DNA from: Tunicatimonas sp964551335
GTDB lineage: Bacteria > Bacteroidota > Bacteroidia > Cytophagales > Cyclobacteriaceae
Direction of reading: 5' to 3'
DNA: 64,000 nt
Assembly: GCA_964551335.1 (NCBI GenBank)
Contig: CAZKCO010000005.1
Coordinates: 124,001 to 188,000 of the forward strand
This document shows, piece after piece, positions 41,724 to 50,744 of this stretch (its first letter is position 1; every line of letters starts with the position of its first letter). The translations under genes and the position numbers were made by a program. The notes below the pieces were generated by a model. It had not been told where the DNA came from, did not search any database, and was given only the letters and a program-made list of their open reading frames with translations.

Positions 41724-43556
41724 TTAATCGACTATTCTTTGTACAATCTCCTCAACCTTGGTAGTGTTTCGAAACTCATTGAGCCGCTGTTGGACGGTAT
41801 CATCAAACCAGTAGCGGGGGTGGATGGCGGGTGGTTGCAGAATTCTCCGTTCTCGTAAGGCTTGTACTATATCAATGTGCTTCTCGGCTATCTTGCCCAT
41901 TAGTAGAGGTTCTAGGCTGCCGCCCTGCTGTAAGTGTTGCCATATTCGGATAAATCCGCGTAAATAAATAAGGTCTTTGGTGAATCCACCCGCCTGATAG
42001 ATACGGGCTACCGTATTGAAGGCCGTGCGCGCCTGGAAACTGTGCTGCTCAGTAAGCAAAGCAAAGGCATCTTTAAATGGGGTGTGTTTCATTCGCTCGT
42101 AGGCGACTACCACCCGGGCCGCTAACAACCGCATACGCAGCGGGTCTAGGCCTCCGATCAAGTATTCGGTTAGCACAGCCAGACCCTCCTGTAGCTCGTC
42201 GTAATCCGCCAGCCCCAAACGAAGCAGTTGTAGGGGTTGCTGAGCACCGTTGTAATAGGTGAGTATGTGAGTTCCTACTTCGTGCTGCACCAATGCTTCT
42301 ATCCGACTTTCGCGCAACCGCAGATTTCCGGGAATGTACAATTCGCCCCGCGAAACCATTAAGCCGGGAATGCGGCTACCTACGTGAATCTTAGTTTGAA
42401 AACTAGCATCCTGTTTCCGAAAATAATCGAATTCTTCCTCTACCCGGCTAGCAAACTGTCGGGCGGTAATCTTACCAGCTTTAACTTTTCGAACCGGAAC
42501 CTCCTTCAGTAGTAAATTGGCTAATGACAGTAGTTTTTCGTCTATTGTTTTATAGAGCCTTAAGCTACTATACAGAAAATCTTCCGTACCTCGCTCCTGC
42601 AACATATCCAATTGAATGTCTAGCTCTTTGCGTTTGTCGCGCAGCAAAAAAGCCAGGGTAGGATCGTGTACCTCGTCAATATCTACTCCATAGAGGGCAT
42701 GTTTGCGCTCTTCCGGGTCAATGGGTAGGATCGGGTAATAGAAAGCAGGCATCTTCTGGTAGTTCCCTTCGCGAAACTCTCGCCAGGCGGAGTTCAGATT
42801 AAGCGCTGAAACCAGCATTAAAAAGGGAAAGGAAAGCTCAATCTCGTATAACTGCCGGTCGGCTTTCCAAAAGGCTTCATCAACAGTAGTACGACCCAGC
42901 GTTCGGGGATGCGTAATTTTATAGTTGGTTTGCACCCGCAAAAAAGTATAAAGTGCTTGCCTTAGCGCCCGCGAAAAATGATCCCGAAAGTCGCGTAACA
43001 GTACCGGATAAGCTTCATTTTGCTCCGGGTGGGCAAACATGCGGGGCAGCATCAATTGAATCCAGATGCTACCGCTCTTATTCAGCGATTTTGTGTTAGT
43101 GGCCCGTAACCGACGCACCTCTCTTTTGGTGATCGTGACTGCGTTATTTAGTGCCTTTATCGGTAGTAAGGCCTCGAATAAGGCATCTACCGTAGCGTGG
43201 CTTTTCTCGTGATAGTACGAAATACGAATGTCGGAGCGGGTGGAAGCATCAAACTGAATTTCTAATAGCAGGAACGAGCCGTACTCACTCGCCCGACTGG
43301 TGATCAATTCATCAACATAGGGTTTTACGGCATTTAGGGCGCCAGGCTTATCAGGAATAATTAAGTAGGAAGACTCACCCCGCACCAAGCTATTTAACTC
43401 TAGCCGAGCTTGAGGTTGATGAAATACGATTAATAGCGGAAGAGGTAAATCTAACTGCAACCAGTAGTCTTCCTGAAGCTCTGATTGCACCGTCTCTCCG
43501 GCAATAATACGATCTAATACTTCGTCTTCAATTGTGTTTGGCTCGGATTGTTGCAT
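41724..43556 (-). CDS. DUF1704 metallopeptidase (flavohemoglobin-expression-modulating QEGLA motif protein; MATCAP-like)
   Basis: The protein has 610 residues. The defining motifs of DUF1704 are present: VQHEVGTHILTYYNG gives His425 and His430 as HExxxH zinc ligands with Glu426 as catalytic base, and DELQEGLAVLTEYL is the QEGLA motif that gives the family name. Residues 1-200 form a separate alpha/beta domain, with the helical metallopeptidase part following. The family includes the eukaryotic tubulin tyrosine carboxypeptidase MATCAP (KIAA0895L), so peptide-tail trimming is a fair expectation. No signal peptide is seen, so it is cytoplasmic. It is transcribed towards the ATP-grasp, GNAT and ggt genes. 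The bacterial function is unproven; the flavohemoglobin name rests on an older expression link. Confidence 0.9.
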   Translation of the reverse strand: MQQSEPNTIEDEVLDRIIAGETVQSELQEDYWLQLDLPLPLLIVFHQPQARLELNSLVRGESSYLIIPDKPGALNAVKPYVDELITSRASEYGSFLLLEIQFDASTRSDIRISYYHEKSHATVDALFEALLPIKALNNAVTITKREVRRLRATNTKSLNKSGSIWIQLMLPRMFAHPEQNEAYPVLLRDFRDHFSRALRQALYTFLRVQTNYKITHPRTLGRTTVDEAFWKADRQLYEIELSFPFLMLVSALNLNSAWREFREGNYQKMPAFYYPILPIDPEERKHALYGVDIDEVHDPTLAFLLRDKRKELDIQLDMLQERGTEDFLYSSLRLYKTIDEKLLSLANLLLKEVPVRKVKAGKITARQFASRVEEEFDYFRKQDASFQTKIHVGSRIPGLMVSRGELYIPGNLRLRESRIEALVQHEVGTHILTYYNGAQQPLQLLRLGLADYDELQEGLAVLTEYLIGGLDPLRMRLLAARVVVAYERMKHTPFKDAFALLTEQHSFQARTAFNTVARIYQAGGFTKDLIYLRGFIRIWQHLQQGGSLEPLLMGKIAEKHIDIVQALRERRILQPPAIHPRYWFDDTVQQRLNEFRNTTKVEEIVQRIVD

Positions 43557-43619
43557 ATTTTTCTAACTGCAAGCTGCTAATGATGTTCCTTTGGCATTCT
43601 AACTTTTCTTGTGCATAGG

Positions 43620-43744
43620 AGTTAGAGTTTATGGTATTCATATGCTCGAGTGTTCGTGTATTCATGTGGCCGTCGTATGGTGTGAGTAGAATACTTATTG
43701 CCATTCTCACATTAATGTGAACACTCCAATACTATAACATTTGA
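43620..43744. repeat. Hairpin spacer C, between DUF1704 and tspO-like genes
   Basis: An imperfect long hairpin: the left side includes GAGTGTTCGTGTATTCATGTG and the right side CACATTAATGTGAACACTC, pairing over most of their length. The loop side carries GGCCGTCGTATGGTGT (43668-43683), nearly identical to spacer D. The right arm ends ACTATAACATTTGA (43731-43744), also shared with D. The TTTGA at the end may double as a promoter -7 region for the tspO-like gene. Confidence 0.55.
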
Positions 43745-43749
43745 AGATT

Positions 43750-44538
43750 ATGAATAAATTATCATCTATACCTACCATTCGCTGGATTGTACTCGGACTG
43801 TTTGTAGTTACTCTACTGATGAACTATCTGTCGCAAAGTATCTTTTTTGAACAAAGTATCGGTGATGTGTCCGATAAATATAGCACCATGATTACTCCTG
43901 CTGGCTACGCCTTTGCTATCTGGGGTTTGATCTATCTCTCCCTGGGGGTGTACGTCTTTTACCAGACCTTCCGAGCCAGTCCCGAACAGAAAGTTTACGA
44001 TCGCGTAGCCTTCCCGTTGATATTGAACCTAATTGCTAACAACTTATGGCTGATCGCTTTTCAGCTAGAGTATATCGCCCTGAGTGCAGTATTCATGCTA
44101 GTGATCTTGGCTACGCTGATTCAGATTGCTATTATCTGGACCAATGATCAAAGCTTGTCGGATAAACGACGGACCCAGATGCGGTTTCCGTTTAGCGTAT
44201 ACCTAGGCTGGATTTCGGTAGCCACTATCGTGAATTTTAGTGTCGTAGCCAAATACACCGACTGGAACGTACTCGGAATAAGCGAGCCGGTATGGGTAGC
44301 CATCATGCTCACCGTAGGTACGGCCCTCGCCTTGCTGATTATGTTTGCGACCCGCAATATGGTGTACCCACTGGTATTTGTTTGGGCCTACGTAGCTATT
44401 GCTGTAGCGCAGTCTGGCAACTCGCTAATCTACACTGCGGCACTGGGCTGGGCCGCCGTTATTTTTATCTCCGACTTGGTGTACTTTATCCGCCAACGGA
44501 GGGCAATGAACAGAGAGCAGTTAGCTATTAGTAATTAG
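43750..44538 (+). CDS. TspO/MBR-like tryptophan-rich sensory membrane protein
   Basis: 262 residues from the ATG at 43750; the TTG at 43741 is less likely. There are about seven hydrophobic helices. The region STMITPAGYAFAIWGLIYLSLGVY corresponds to the WxxxGxxYxxMG-like entrance of TspO, and the W-rich NLWLIAFQLEY and LGWISVATIVNF helices fit the tryptophan-rich sensory family (the longer, COG3476-like type). TspO proteins bind porphyrins or sterols in membranes, but this longer group has no assigned ligand. The last eight codons lie inside a long inverted repeat (44512-44600), so the C-terminal tail may have been altered by that repeat. Confidence 0.8.
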   Translation: MNKLSSIPTIRWIVLGLFVVTLLMNYLSQSIFFEQSIGDVSDKYSTMITPAGYAFAIWGLIYLSLGVYVFYQTFRASPEQKVYDRVAFPLILNLIANNLWLIAFQLEYIALSAVFMLVILATLIQIAIIWTNDQSLSDKRRTQMRFPFSVYLGWISVATIVNFSVVAKYTDWNVLGISEPVWVAIMLTVGTALALLIMFATRNMVYPLVFVWAYVAIAVAQSGNSLIYTAALGWAAVIFISDLVYFIRQRRAMNREQLAISN

Positions 44539-44600
44539 CAATGAACAATTAAATGAGTACTGCTTTCTAATTGTTCATTGCACATTGCTAACTGCTCTCT
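44512..44600. repeat. Long inverted repeat at tspO-like 3' end, candidate bidirectional terminator
   Basis: AGAGAGCAGTTAG (left) pairs with CTAACTGCTCTCT (right), and CAATGAACAATTA pairs with TAATTGTTCATTG. That gives two perfect 13-base blocks with a six-base offset on the left arm and a short loop at about 44553-44565. It sits between convergent genes and covers the last codons and stop of the tspO-like gene. No T-run is visible. Confidence 0.65.
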
Positions 44601-44607
44601 GTCAAGG

Positions 44608-47001
44608 TTATTCACTTCGCAGGCTCTCGGCCGGATTAGCCCGGGCAGCTCTAATGGCTCGGCTTCCCACGGTAATGACTGCGGTTAAAACGGCACTCAC
44701 TACCGCCAGCACGAATGGCATCGCAGTGATTGGTGTTTGGTAGGCAAAATCGGTAAGCCACTGCCGGGCTAGCCAAAACGAAATAGGTACGGCAATAACT
44801 CCGGCAATCAGCACGATTTTGAGGAAGTCTTTACTGAGTAAAGCAGTAATCTGGGATACTGAAGCCCCCAACACCTTACGCACTCCTACTTCCTTGGTAC
44901 GCTGTTCAGCCATGTAAGCCGCTAATCCGAATAACCCTAATAAGGCAACGAATAACGTGAGCAACGTAGCCCATAACAAGGTTTGTCCCAACCGTTGTTG
45001 ATCGGCGTATAGTTGAGCGAAATCGTCATCTAGGAAGGTGTAACGGATAGGATGCGCCGGTTCAATCAGTTGCCAGAAATTCTCTACTTCGGCAACGGTG
45101 CTCCGCAGGTCAGAGGTAGATAATCGCACGGCGACGTAACTGACCCAGCCTTGCCGCAGTTTAGGTATGGCTCCGGTGAATACAGAGGATTCAATTTGCC
45201 GCTCCAGACTGCTGTAGTGAAAATCCTTTATTACTCCAACAATAGTCCCGGTTTCATCGGCACCACTCAAACTCAGCGTATGGCCGATAGGTTCTTTAAT
45301 GTCGTATTCTTTAATGAGCGATTCGTTTACCACAAACGTTGAAAGGGTGGTATCAGACGGCTTAAGAAAACGCCCGGCCAGCAACTCCAGATTTAAGGCA
45401 TCGTCGTAGGCATCATCCACAAAGAATATTTCTATGGATTGATCCTGTTCTTCCCCACCTACCCTAAACATATAATCATTACGCCCCCTACCCGGCACAC
45501 GAGAAGCGGCCGTAACTGCCTTTACTTCGGGATTTTGCAATAATTGGGAGCGCAACGACTGAATTCTGGCGTAGGTCTGCTGAGTATTAGCTCGGATTAC
45601 CATCACTTGCTCCGATTGAAAACCCAATTCCTGATCCTGCATGAATTGCACTTGCCGATAAATAAAGGTCATGACTACTGCCGCTACAATTGCTCCGGCA
45701 AACTGTACTACCACCATTCCCTGACGGAGCATTTTCCCTTTATCGCGGCGCAGCCACTTTCCTTTGAGTACCTCGGTAGGGCGATAAGACGCCAGGAAGA
45801 ATGCCGGATAGCTGCCCGACAGTAAGCCTAGTATCAATACTATTCCTAATAGCAAAGGGGCAATGCTACTTACTTCTTCCAGACCTAAAGCCAGTTCGCG
45901 GTCGGTCAGATGGACGAAGGCGGGCAGGGCTAGCTCGGCGAGCAGTATAGCAACAGGCAACGCCACCAGACACTGAAGTGTGGCTTCAGCTAAAAACTGA
46001 AAGACCAGCTGACTGCGAGCGGCTCCGTTTACCTTACGAACCCCCACCTCCCGGGCTCGGCGAGCGGCCTGGGCCGTAGCCAAATTCATGTAGTTGATGC
46101 TCGCTACTATCAGCATCAGTAGACCCACTATCCCAATAATGTACACCCGCTGAATGCCTCCGGCGGTAATAGAAAATGGTCCACCTATCTGAGCCGTAGC
46201 GTTCAGGTGAGCATCACTGATTGGTTGTAGCTTCCACTCGGGGTACTGCTCCCAACTCGATCCGTATTTTGCCAATTCTTTCTCCAGCCGAGGGTTGATT
46301 GCCGCCGTAATTTTCTCACCTAACCGATCAATATCGGTTTCGGAGTGCAGGGTTACGTAGGTAGCCGGGTTATTGCCCGTCCAGGATTCAAAAAAGTAAG
46401 CGGTGTCTCGCCCAACTACATCTACGTCAAAATGGGTGTTGCCGGCAAACTCGGCCATCACCCCGGTGATTAGATAGTCGGTTTCGTCATTGAGCCGCAG
46501 TATCTCGCCTAGTGGGTTATGATCGCCGTAGAGTTGCTCCGCCAGAGGCTCACTAATCAGTAACGAGTGGTTATTTTGTAATGCTTGTTCAGCATCACCG
46601 TATTTCAGAGGAAGAGGCATCACCTGCAAAAAGGTGCTGTCAACCAGCGCCAGGCTTTCAACATATATTCCGTCCTGAGGTTTCTGCTCGGTACTTATCA
46701 GCACATCCTGCCCTTCAATGATATATACTGAGTTTATAATTTCGGGAAACTCTTCGCGTAGTGTCTCCGACAGCATATAGGGAGTGTAGGTATTACCCTG
46801 CCCCGGTGACCATTCTCGGTATATCCGGTAAATATTCTCCTGATTGGGAATCCAGCGGTCGTAGCTAAACTCGTGCAGTACATACAGTAGCGACAGAGTA
46901 GCCGTAGCCAGCGCAATGGCCAGACCACCAATGTTGAGCAAAGTGTATGTCTTTTGTTTCCAAAAATTCCGTAAAGCGATGGATAGATAGTTTTTAATCA
47001 T
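44608..47001 (-). CDS. ABC transporter permease, MacB/FtsX-type
   Basis: 797 residues from the ATG at 47001; an upstream ATG at 47049 would add 16 unlikely residues. The layout is an N-terminal helix in MIKNYLSIALRNFWKQKTY, a periplasmic MacB-type core of about 230 residues, three helices of a first FtsX domain (ASINYMNLATAQAARRAREVGVRKVNG), a second periplasmic domain and a second FtsX domain (LFGLAAYMAEQRTKEVGVRKVLGAS). Such permeases work with a LolD-like ATPase to transmit force or expel peptides; no ATPase gene is adjacent. The same architecture recurs at 53418, so the two are paralogues. The substrate is unknown. Confidence 0.88.
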   Translation of the reverse strand: MIKNYLSIALRNFWKQKTYTLLNIGGLAIALATATLSLLYVLHEFSYDRWIPNQENIYRIYREWSPGQGNTYTPYMLSETLREEFPEIINSVYIIEGQDVLISTEQKPQDGIYVESLALVDSTFLQVMPLPLKYGDAEQALQNNHSLLISEPLAEQLYGDHNPLGEILRLNDETDYLITGVMAEFAGNTHFDVDVVGRDTAYFFESWTGNNPATYVTLHSETDIDRLGEKITAAINPRLEKELAKYGSSWEQYPEWKLQPISDAHLNATAQIGGPFSITAGGIQRVYIIGIVGLLMLIVASINYMNLATAQAARRAREVGVRKVNGAARSQLVFQFLAEATLQCLVALPVAILLAELALPAFVHLTDRELALGLEEVSSIAPLLLGIVLILGLLSGSYPAFFLASYRPTEVLKGKWLRRDKGKMLRQGMVVVQFAGAIVAAVVMTFIYRQVQFMQDQELGFQSEQVMVIRANTQQTYARIQSLRSQLLQNPEVKAVTAASRVPGRGRNDYMFRVGGEEQDQSIEIFFVDDAYDDALNLELLAGRFLKPSDTTLSTFVVNESLIKEYDIKEPIGHTLSLSGADETGTIVGVIKDFHYSSLERQIESSVFTGAIPKLRQGWVSYVAVRLSTSDLRSTVAEVENFWQLIEPAHPIRYTFLDDDFAQLYADQQRLGQTLLWATLLTLFVALLGLFGLAAYMAEQRTKEVGVRKVLGASVSQITALLSKDFLKIVLIAGVIAVPISFWLARQWLTDFAYQTPITAMPFVLAVVSAVLTAVITVGSRAIRAARANPAESLRSE

Positions 47002-47144
47002 TATGGCATAAGATAAGGTGGCTGCATCATCATTAGGCTCAAGATACATGCCGCCCGTAGAACACCCTTAAATTCAGCCTTTTATCAGCTTAGTAACTAG
47101 AATAGTGTCCGCCATCGCTCAATTATGTTCATAACTGGACATAA

Positions 47145-47166
47145 TAAAAAACCCGCTAAAGCGGGT
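47145..47166 (-). terminator. Intrinsic terminator of the Gfo/Idh/MocA gene
   Basis: On the minus strand, ACCCGCTTTAGCGGGT forms a GC-rich six-base-plus stem followed by TTTTTT (plus-strand A-run 47145-47150). This is a textbook Rho-independent terminator 22 bases after the oxidoreductase stop. Confidence 0.85.
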
Positions 47167-47188
47167 CTTGCTTATAGAAACAGTTCGT

Positions 47189-48520
47189 CTACACCGATAG
47201 CTTCCAGCCGTTGTGATAGTTAGCCTGCACCATTTTTTGGGCTTCGGTATCGTCTTTAAAAGTGTAGGCATCCGAGTCCCAGTAGACTTTGCGACCCAGG
47301 CGGTAAGAGATATTACCCAGATGCGCAACTACCGCTACATGGCTACCAATTTCAATGGGGCATATAGGTTGCTCACGGGTTTTGATGCTGTTGACAAAAT
47401 CTACTGCGTGGGCATCGCGAGGGTTGCCTCGGCGGGGCTGATAGGGCATCTTTTCCATTACGTAACGTTCGCTACCGTCTTCGGACTGTTCGGTTACAGG
47501 AGTTATTTCCCAGCCGCGCCGGTCGATGATCATGCGCCCGCGCTCACCCACAAACTCAATACCGTGGTCTTTACCATAGGGCCCGTTGCGGTTAATCATA
47601 TTATGCTCCCACACCATAATAAAATCGTCAAATTCGTAGACGGCACTCATGGTGTCGGGGGTTTCCATATCGCTACCGGGATCGGCAAACTTTCCTCCGG
47701 ATGCCATCACTGAATTAGGCGCGGTAGCATCCATTCCAAGCAGTACCATATCGATCAGGTGTACGCCCCAGTCGGTCATTTTGCCACCGGCGTAATCCCA
47801 GTACCAGCGGAAAGAACCGTGAAAGCGGTTTTCGTTAAATGGACGCTCGGGAGCTGGCCCCAGCCACATTTTATAGTCTACCTCGGGCGGAGCAGTTTCG
47901 TTGGGTTTAGGCTGCACAATGCGGGTCGGGCCGCTATGGTTCCAGGCCCGCACAAAGTTTACCCGACCCAGTTTTCCGTCTCGTATCAGTTTCATGGCGG
48001 GTTGCCAGTGGTCGCTGCTGCGCTGCTGCTGGCCTACCTGCACAATGCGATTGTGTTTCTTCACCGCCTCCGCCATCACCTGGCACTCTTCAATAGAGTT
48101 AGCTAACGGTTTTTCCACGTACACATCCAGCCCGGCCTCGCAGGCTTGGATGGTCTGTACCGCATGCCAGTGGTCGGGTGTACCTAAAATGACAGCATCC
48201 AGATCAGGGTGCTCGTAGAGCTTACGGAAATCGCCGTAGGTTTCGGGACGTTTACCAGTGATTTTTTCAACATCGCCTACCCGTTCGTCTAGCACCCGCT
48301 GATCTACATCGCAGAGGGCCACACAATTGACTCCGGGTACCCGCAGATGCGACTGAAGGTTGGCCCAGCCAATATTCCGTACTCCCACCACCGCGATATT
48401 TACCTGATCGCTAGGAGCTACCTTTGTTCTAGATTGAGCATTGAGTACAGTAGGGGCCGCTAAGGCAGCGGCGGTGCCCGTGCCCATTTTAGTCAGAAAT
48501 TTTCGGCGAGAGGTATTCAT
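47189..48520 (-). CDS. Gfo/Idh/MocA family oxidoreductase with Tat signal
   Basis: The protein has 443 residues. The N-terminus MNTSRRKFLTKMGTGTAAAL is a twin-arginine signal, so the enzyme is exported with its cofactor. The NAD(P) Rossmann domain has VAVVGVRNIGWANLQSHL (GxGxxG-like, here GVRNIG) and VILGTPDHWHAVQTIQACEAG. The family catalytic motif is DVYVEKPLANSIEECQVM, with the EKP lysine. The C-terminal domain contains YWDYAGGKMTDWGVHLIDMVL, a common feature of Bacteroidota members. It oxidises sugars or sugar derivatives with NAD(P). It ends in a good terminator. The nearby SusC/SusD relic and dioxygenase suggest a former carbohydrate locus. Confidence 0.92.
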   Translation of the reverse strand: MNTSRRKFLTKMGTGTAAALAAPTVLNAQSRTKVAPSDQVNIAVVGVRNIGWANLQSHLRVPGVNCVALCDVDQRVLDERVGDVEKITGKRPETYGDFRKLYEHPDLDAVILGTPDHWHAVQTIQACEAGLDVYVEKPLANSIEECQVMAEAVKKHNRIVQVGQQQRSSDHWQPAMKLIRDGKLGRVNFVRAWNHSGPTRIVQPKPNETAPPEVDYKMWLGPAPERPFNENRFHGSFRWYWDYAGGKMTDWGVHLIDMVLLGMDATAPNSVMASGGKFADPGSDMETPDTMSAVYEFDDFIMVWEHNMINRNGPYGKDHGIEFVGERGRMIIDRRGWEITPVTEQSEDGSERYVMEKMPYQPRRGNPRDAHAVDFVNSIKTREQPICPIEIGSHVAVVAHLGNISYRLGRKVYWDSDAYTFKDDTEAQKMVQANYHNGWKLSV

Positions 48521-48774
48521 ACGTTAGGTTGTTTAATAGAAACAAATAAGATTTTAAGATACAAAATCAACTTACAAAAACCATAGCCTATTGCGGTAAG
48601 CTGGTCTGCAATGGCCTTCAGCAAAAGCATTCTGACTGAAACTGAGGGAACGACGAAGTAAATAATAAAAATCCTAGATATTGAAAGCTGAAATGATATA
48701 GTATCTTCGGCTTGCGCTAAAACTTAATTAATGATCGGACAGCGTACCCATCAATTACTTGAAACTTGAATAGT

Positions 48775-50250
48775 ATGCCGAAGCCACTGATTGAGGCGGA
48801 ATCGCTAGGAGTTAATATTGGATCGAAGGTAATCTTACAGGATATTACTTTCGCTATTTATCCGGGAGAAGCCTGGGCCATTACTGGTTGGGCCGGAAGT
48901 GGCAAAACTACCCTGGCCAAGATAATGGTGAATCGCTTTCCGGTTACTGCCGGTCGCCTGACCAACCATTTACCCCCCAACACTAAAGTGGTAATCGTAG
49001 AGCAACAGCATCAGTACAAAAACCGGATTGAAGCTTCCGACAATTACTACCAGGCCCGGTACGAAAGTCTCAGTTCGGAGGACTTTCCGACGGTGGAAGA
49101 CACACTGAAAGAGGGCCACGTTGAGAAAAATGAACAGAAGAGCAAGAAGATAGAAGAAGTACTGAAGTTACTTCGGATAACTCACCTTAAAAACGTCCGA
49201 TTGATTCAGCTTTCTAACGGCGAGAATAAGCGGTTTCAACTGGCCAAAGCATTGCTGCGAGATCCACAAGTGCTAATCCTGGATAATCCTTTTGTAGGGC
49301 TGGATCAGGAAACCCGAATGGTGCTTCACGAAATTATCAATCACCTGATAGCTCAAGGGATTATGGTGGTATTGATCACCTCCCCGAGCGAGATTCCGGA
49401 AGGGATAACCCACGTGATAGAGTTGCGGGAAGGGCGTAGCATTTACACGGGCACTCGGGAGACTTTTCTGGAGACGCTACCAGCTCAGAACGCAACCTTA
49501 ATGGCAGGCCATAGGCTAGATCAGGAACTGCTAGCTGCAATACCATCCGGAGAAAATTATGATTTTGACGTAGCGGTTAAAATGGATAACGTGACAGTAC
49601 GCTACGGAGATAGAGTTATCCTGGACAGGGTGAACTGGCAGGTGAAGCGGGGCGAAAAGTGGGGACTCTCGGGACCCAACGGAGCGGGCAAGTCTACTTT
49701 ACTGAGTCTGATCAACGGCGACAACCCACAGGCCTACGCCAATAAGATTTATCTGTTTGATCGAAGGAAGGGTTCCGGGGAAAGTATTTGGGATATTAAG
49801 CGGCGCATTGGCTACGTCTCTCCCGAGCTGCACCTGTATTTTGATAGGCGCGTAAGCTGTGCCGCCGCAATAGCCTCCGGCCTGATTGAAAATATGCACA
49901 GCCCTAAAAACTTTACGGCCACTCAACAGGCGGCCATAGCGCAATGGCTGGATATATTCCAGCTTACCCCGCATAAAGAGAAGCTTTTACGAGATATGCC
50001 CTTAAGCGAACAAAGACTGGTATTGCTAGCCCGGGCCTTAGTAAAAAACCCGCCCTTCCTGATTCTGGATGAACCCTGTCAGGGATTGGACAGACGGCAG
50101 ACTCAACGGTTTACGAGAATGGTAGACGCCATTTGCCAGCATTTTGATAAGACCCTGATTTACGTTTCACACTATTCGGAAGATGTTCCGGACTGCGTAG
50201 AACAAACGCTTTATCTGAAAGAGGGGAAAGTAGAGAATAGATCAGTCTAA
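48775..50250 (+). CDS. ModF-like protein with two ABC ATPase domains
   Basis: 492 residues from the ATG at 48775; a TTG at 48766 adds three residues. Domain 1 (about 5-220) has Walker A TGWAGSGKTT, the signature-like LSNGENKRFQLAKAL, and Walker B VLILDNPFVGLD. Domain 2 (about 265-490) has Walker A GLSGPNGAGKSTLLSL, LSEQRLVLLARAL and Walker B FLILDEPCQGLD. There is no membrane domain. This tandem layout is that of ModF/PhrA, an ATPase linked to molybdate or photorepair functions in E. coli; its real role is unclear. A degraded SusC/SusD relic lies antisense just after the stop. ABC-F translation factors are an alternative but differ in linker and motifs. Confidence 0.82.
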   Translation: MPKPLIEAESLGVNIGSKVILQDITFAIYPGEAWAITGWAGSGKTTLAKIMVNRFPVTAGRLTNHLPPNTKVVIVEQQHQYKNRIEASDNYYQARYESLSSEDFPTVEDTLKEGHVEKNEQKSKKIEEVLKLLRITHLKNVRLIQLSNGENKRFQLAKALLRDPQVLILDNPFVGLDQETRMVLHEIINHLIAQGIMVVLITSPSEIPEGITHVIELREGRSIYTGTRETFLETLPAQNATLMAGHRLDQELLAAIPSGENYDFDVAVKMDNVTVRYGDRVILDRVNWQVKRGEKWGLSGPNGAGKSTLLSLINGDNPQAYANKIYLFDRRKGSGESIWDIKRRIGYVSPELHLYFDRRVSCAAAIASGLIENMHSPKNFTATQQAAIAQWLDIFQLTPHKEKLLRDMPLSEQRLVLLARALVKNPPFLILDEPCQGLDRRQTQRFTRMVDAICQHFDKTLIYVSHYSEDVPDCVEQTLYLKEGKVENRSV

Positions 50251-50251
50251 A

Positions 50252-50503
50252 TGAACTAATAAAGCGCTCGTTGGGGAAGGTTACCGTACAGGTAGGAGAT
50301 GTACAATCGGTATGTACCAAATCCTGCTGGTTGCGGGTGATGTCAAATACCCGGTGCCCCTCACCATAAAGTTCTCTTCTTCTTTCTTCCAGAATAGCAT
50401 ATACCTAGAGCAGATCAAACGACCAGGCTGACTTGAATGTCAGGTTATCAATGATGTCGTACGACAATGTAAAGCTGTGATAATCCGGGTCTGCTCCCGC
50501 TCC
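50252..50503 (-). pseudogene. Fused relic of a SusC (TonB-dependent receptor) and SusD gene pair
   Basis: One continuous minus-strand frame reads ADPDYHSFTLSYDIIDNLTF-type sequence, as in a SusC beta-barrel strand, then a stop (TAG) and, in the same frame, YAILEERRRELYGEGHRVFD, the hallmark C-terminal helix of SusD lipoproteins, followed by ITRNQQDLVHTDCTSPTCTV. The natural SusD end (RFxLPIP...) is interrupted. A deletion has probably joined the inside of susC to the end of susD, removing most of a carbohydrate uptake pair. A further part overlaps the antisense end of the ModF-like gene. There is no start, so it is a relic, not a working gene. Confidence 0.7.
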
Positions 50504-50744
50504 CTACGGTCGTTGGATAAGTGTCCGCGGGGGTTGTTACCTCTCATGAAGAAACTTAGGGAAAAATAGGTGATTAACTCAATAAAAAGACATTTTCAAT
50601 AGGTGTATTTTTCTTATTACAAAATATTATTTTGAATCAAAAGCAGCGCGTTAACGGATTTAAAGTCTAACCAGAACCCAGATTCCTTACTTTTGACGCC
50701 TGCCAGACAAATACTACTAGCTAATTTTGGCGCTGGGCAAAAAA
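50504..50744. other. AT-rich spacer between relic and dioxygenase terminator
   Basis: About 240 bases with no supportable gene. The stretch is AT-rich, with scattered A/T runs and ordinary single-copy sequence. It is probably degraded sequence left by the same decay that made the SusC/SusD relic. Confidence 0.4.

Noticed and set aside
38081..43556. Reading the ggt - GNAT - GshB-like genes as a glutathione pathway
   Set aside because: No gshA is present, bshA indicates bacillithiol, and the DUF1704 peptidase would be unexplained; a peptide-tail or unknown peptide role fits better.
47145..47166. Possible small RNA before the oxidoreductase terminator
   Set aside because: The hairpin with T-run is fully explained as an intrinsic terminator of the minus-strand gene.
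50111..50320. A minus-strand frame antisense to the ModF-like gene end
   Set aside because: The informative part is the SusD-like relic, which continues to higher coordinates in the same frame; the rest is antisense to a clear gene.
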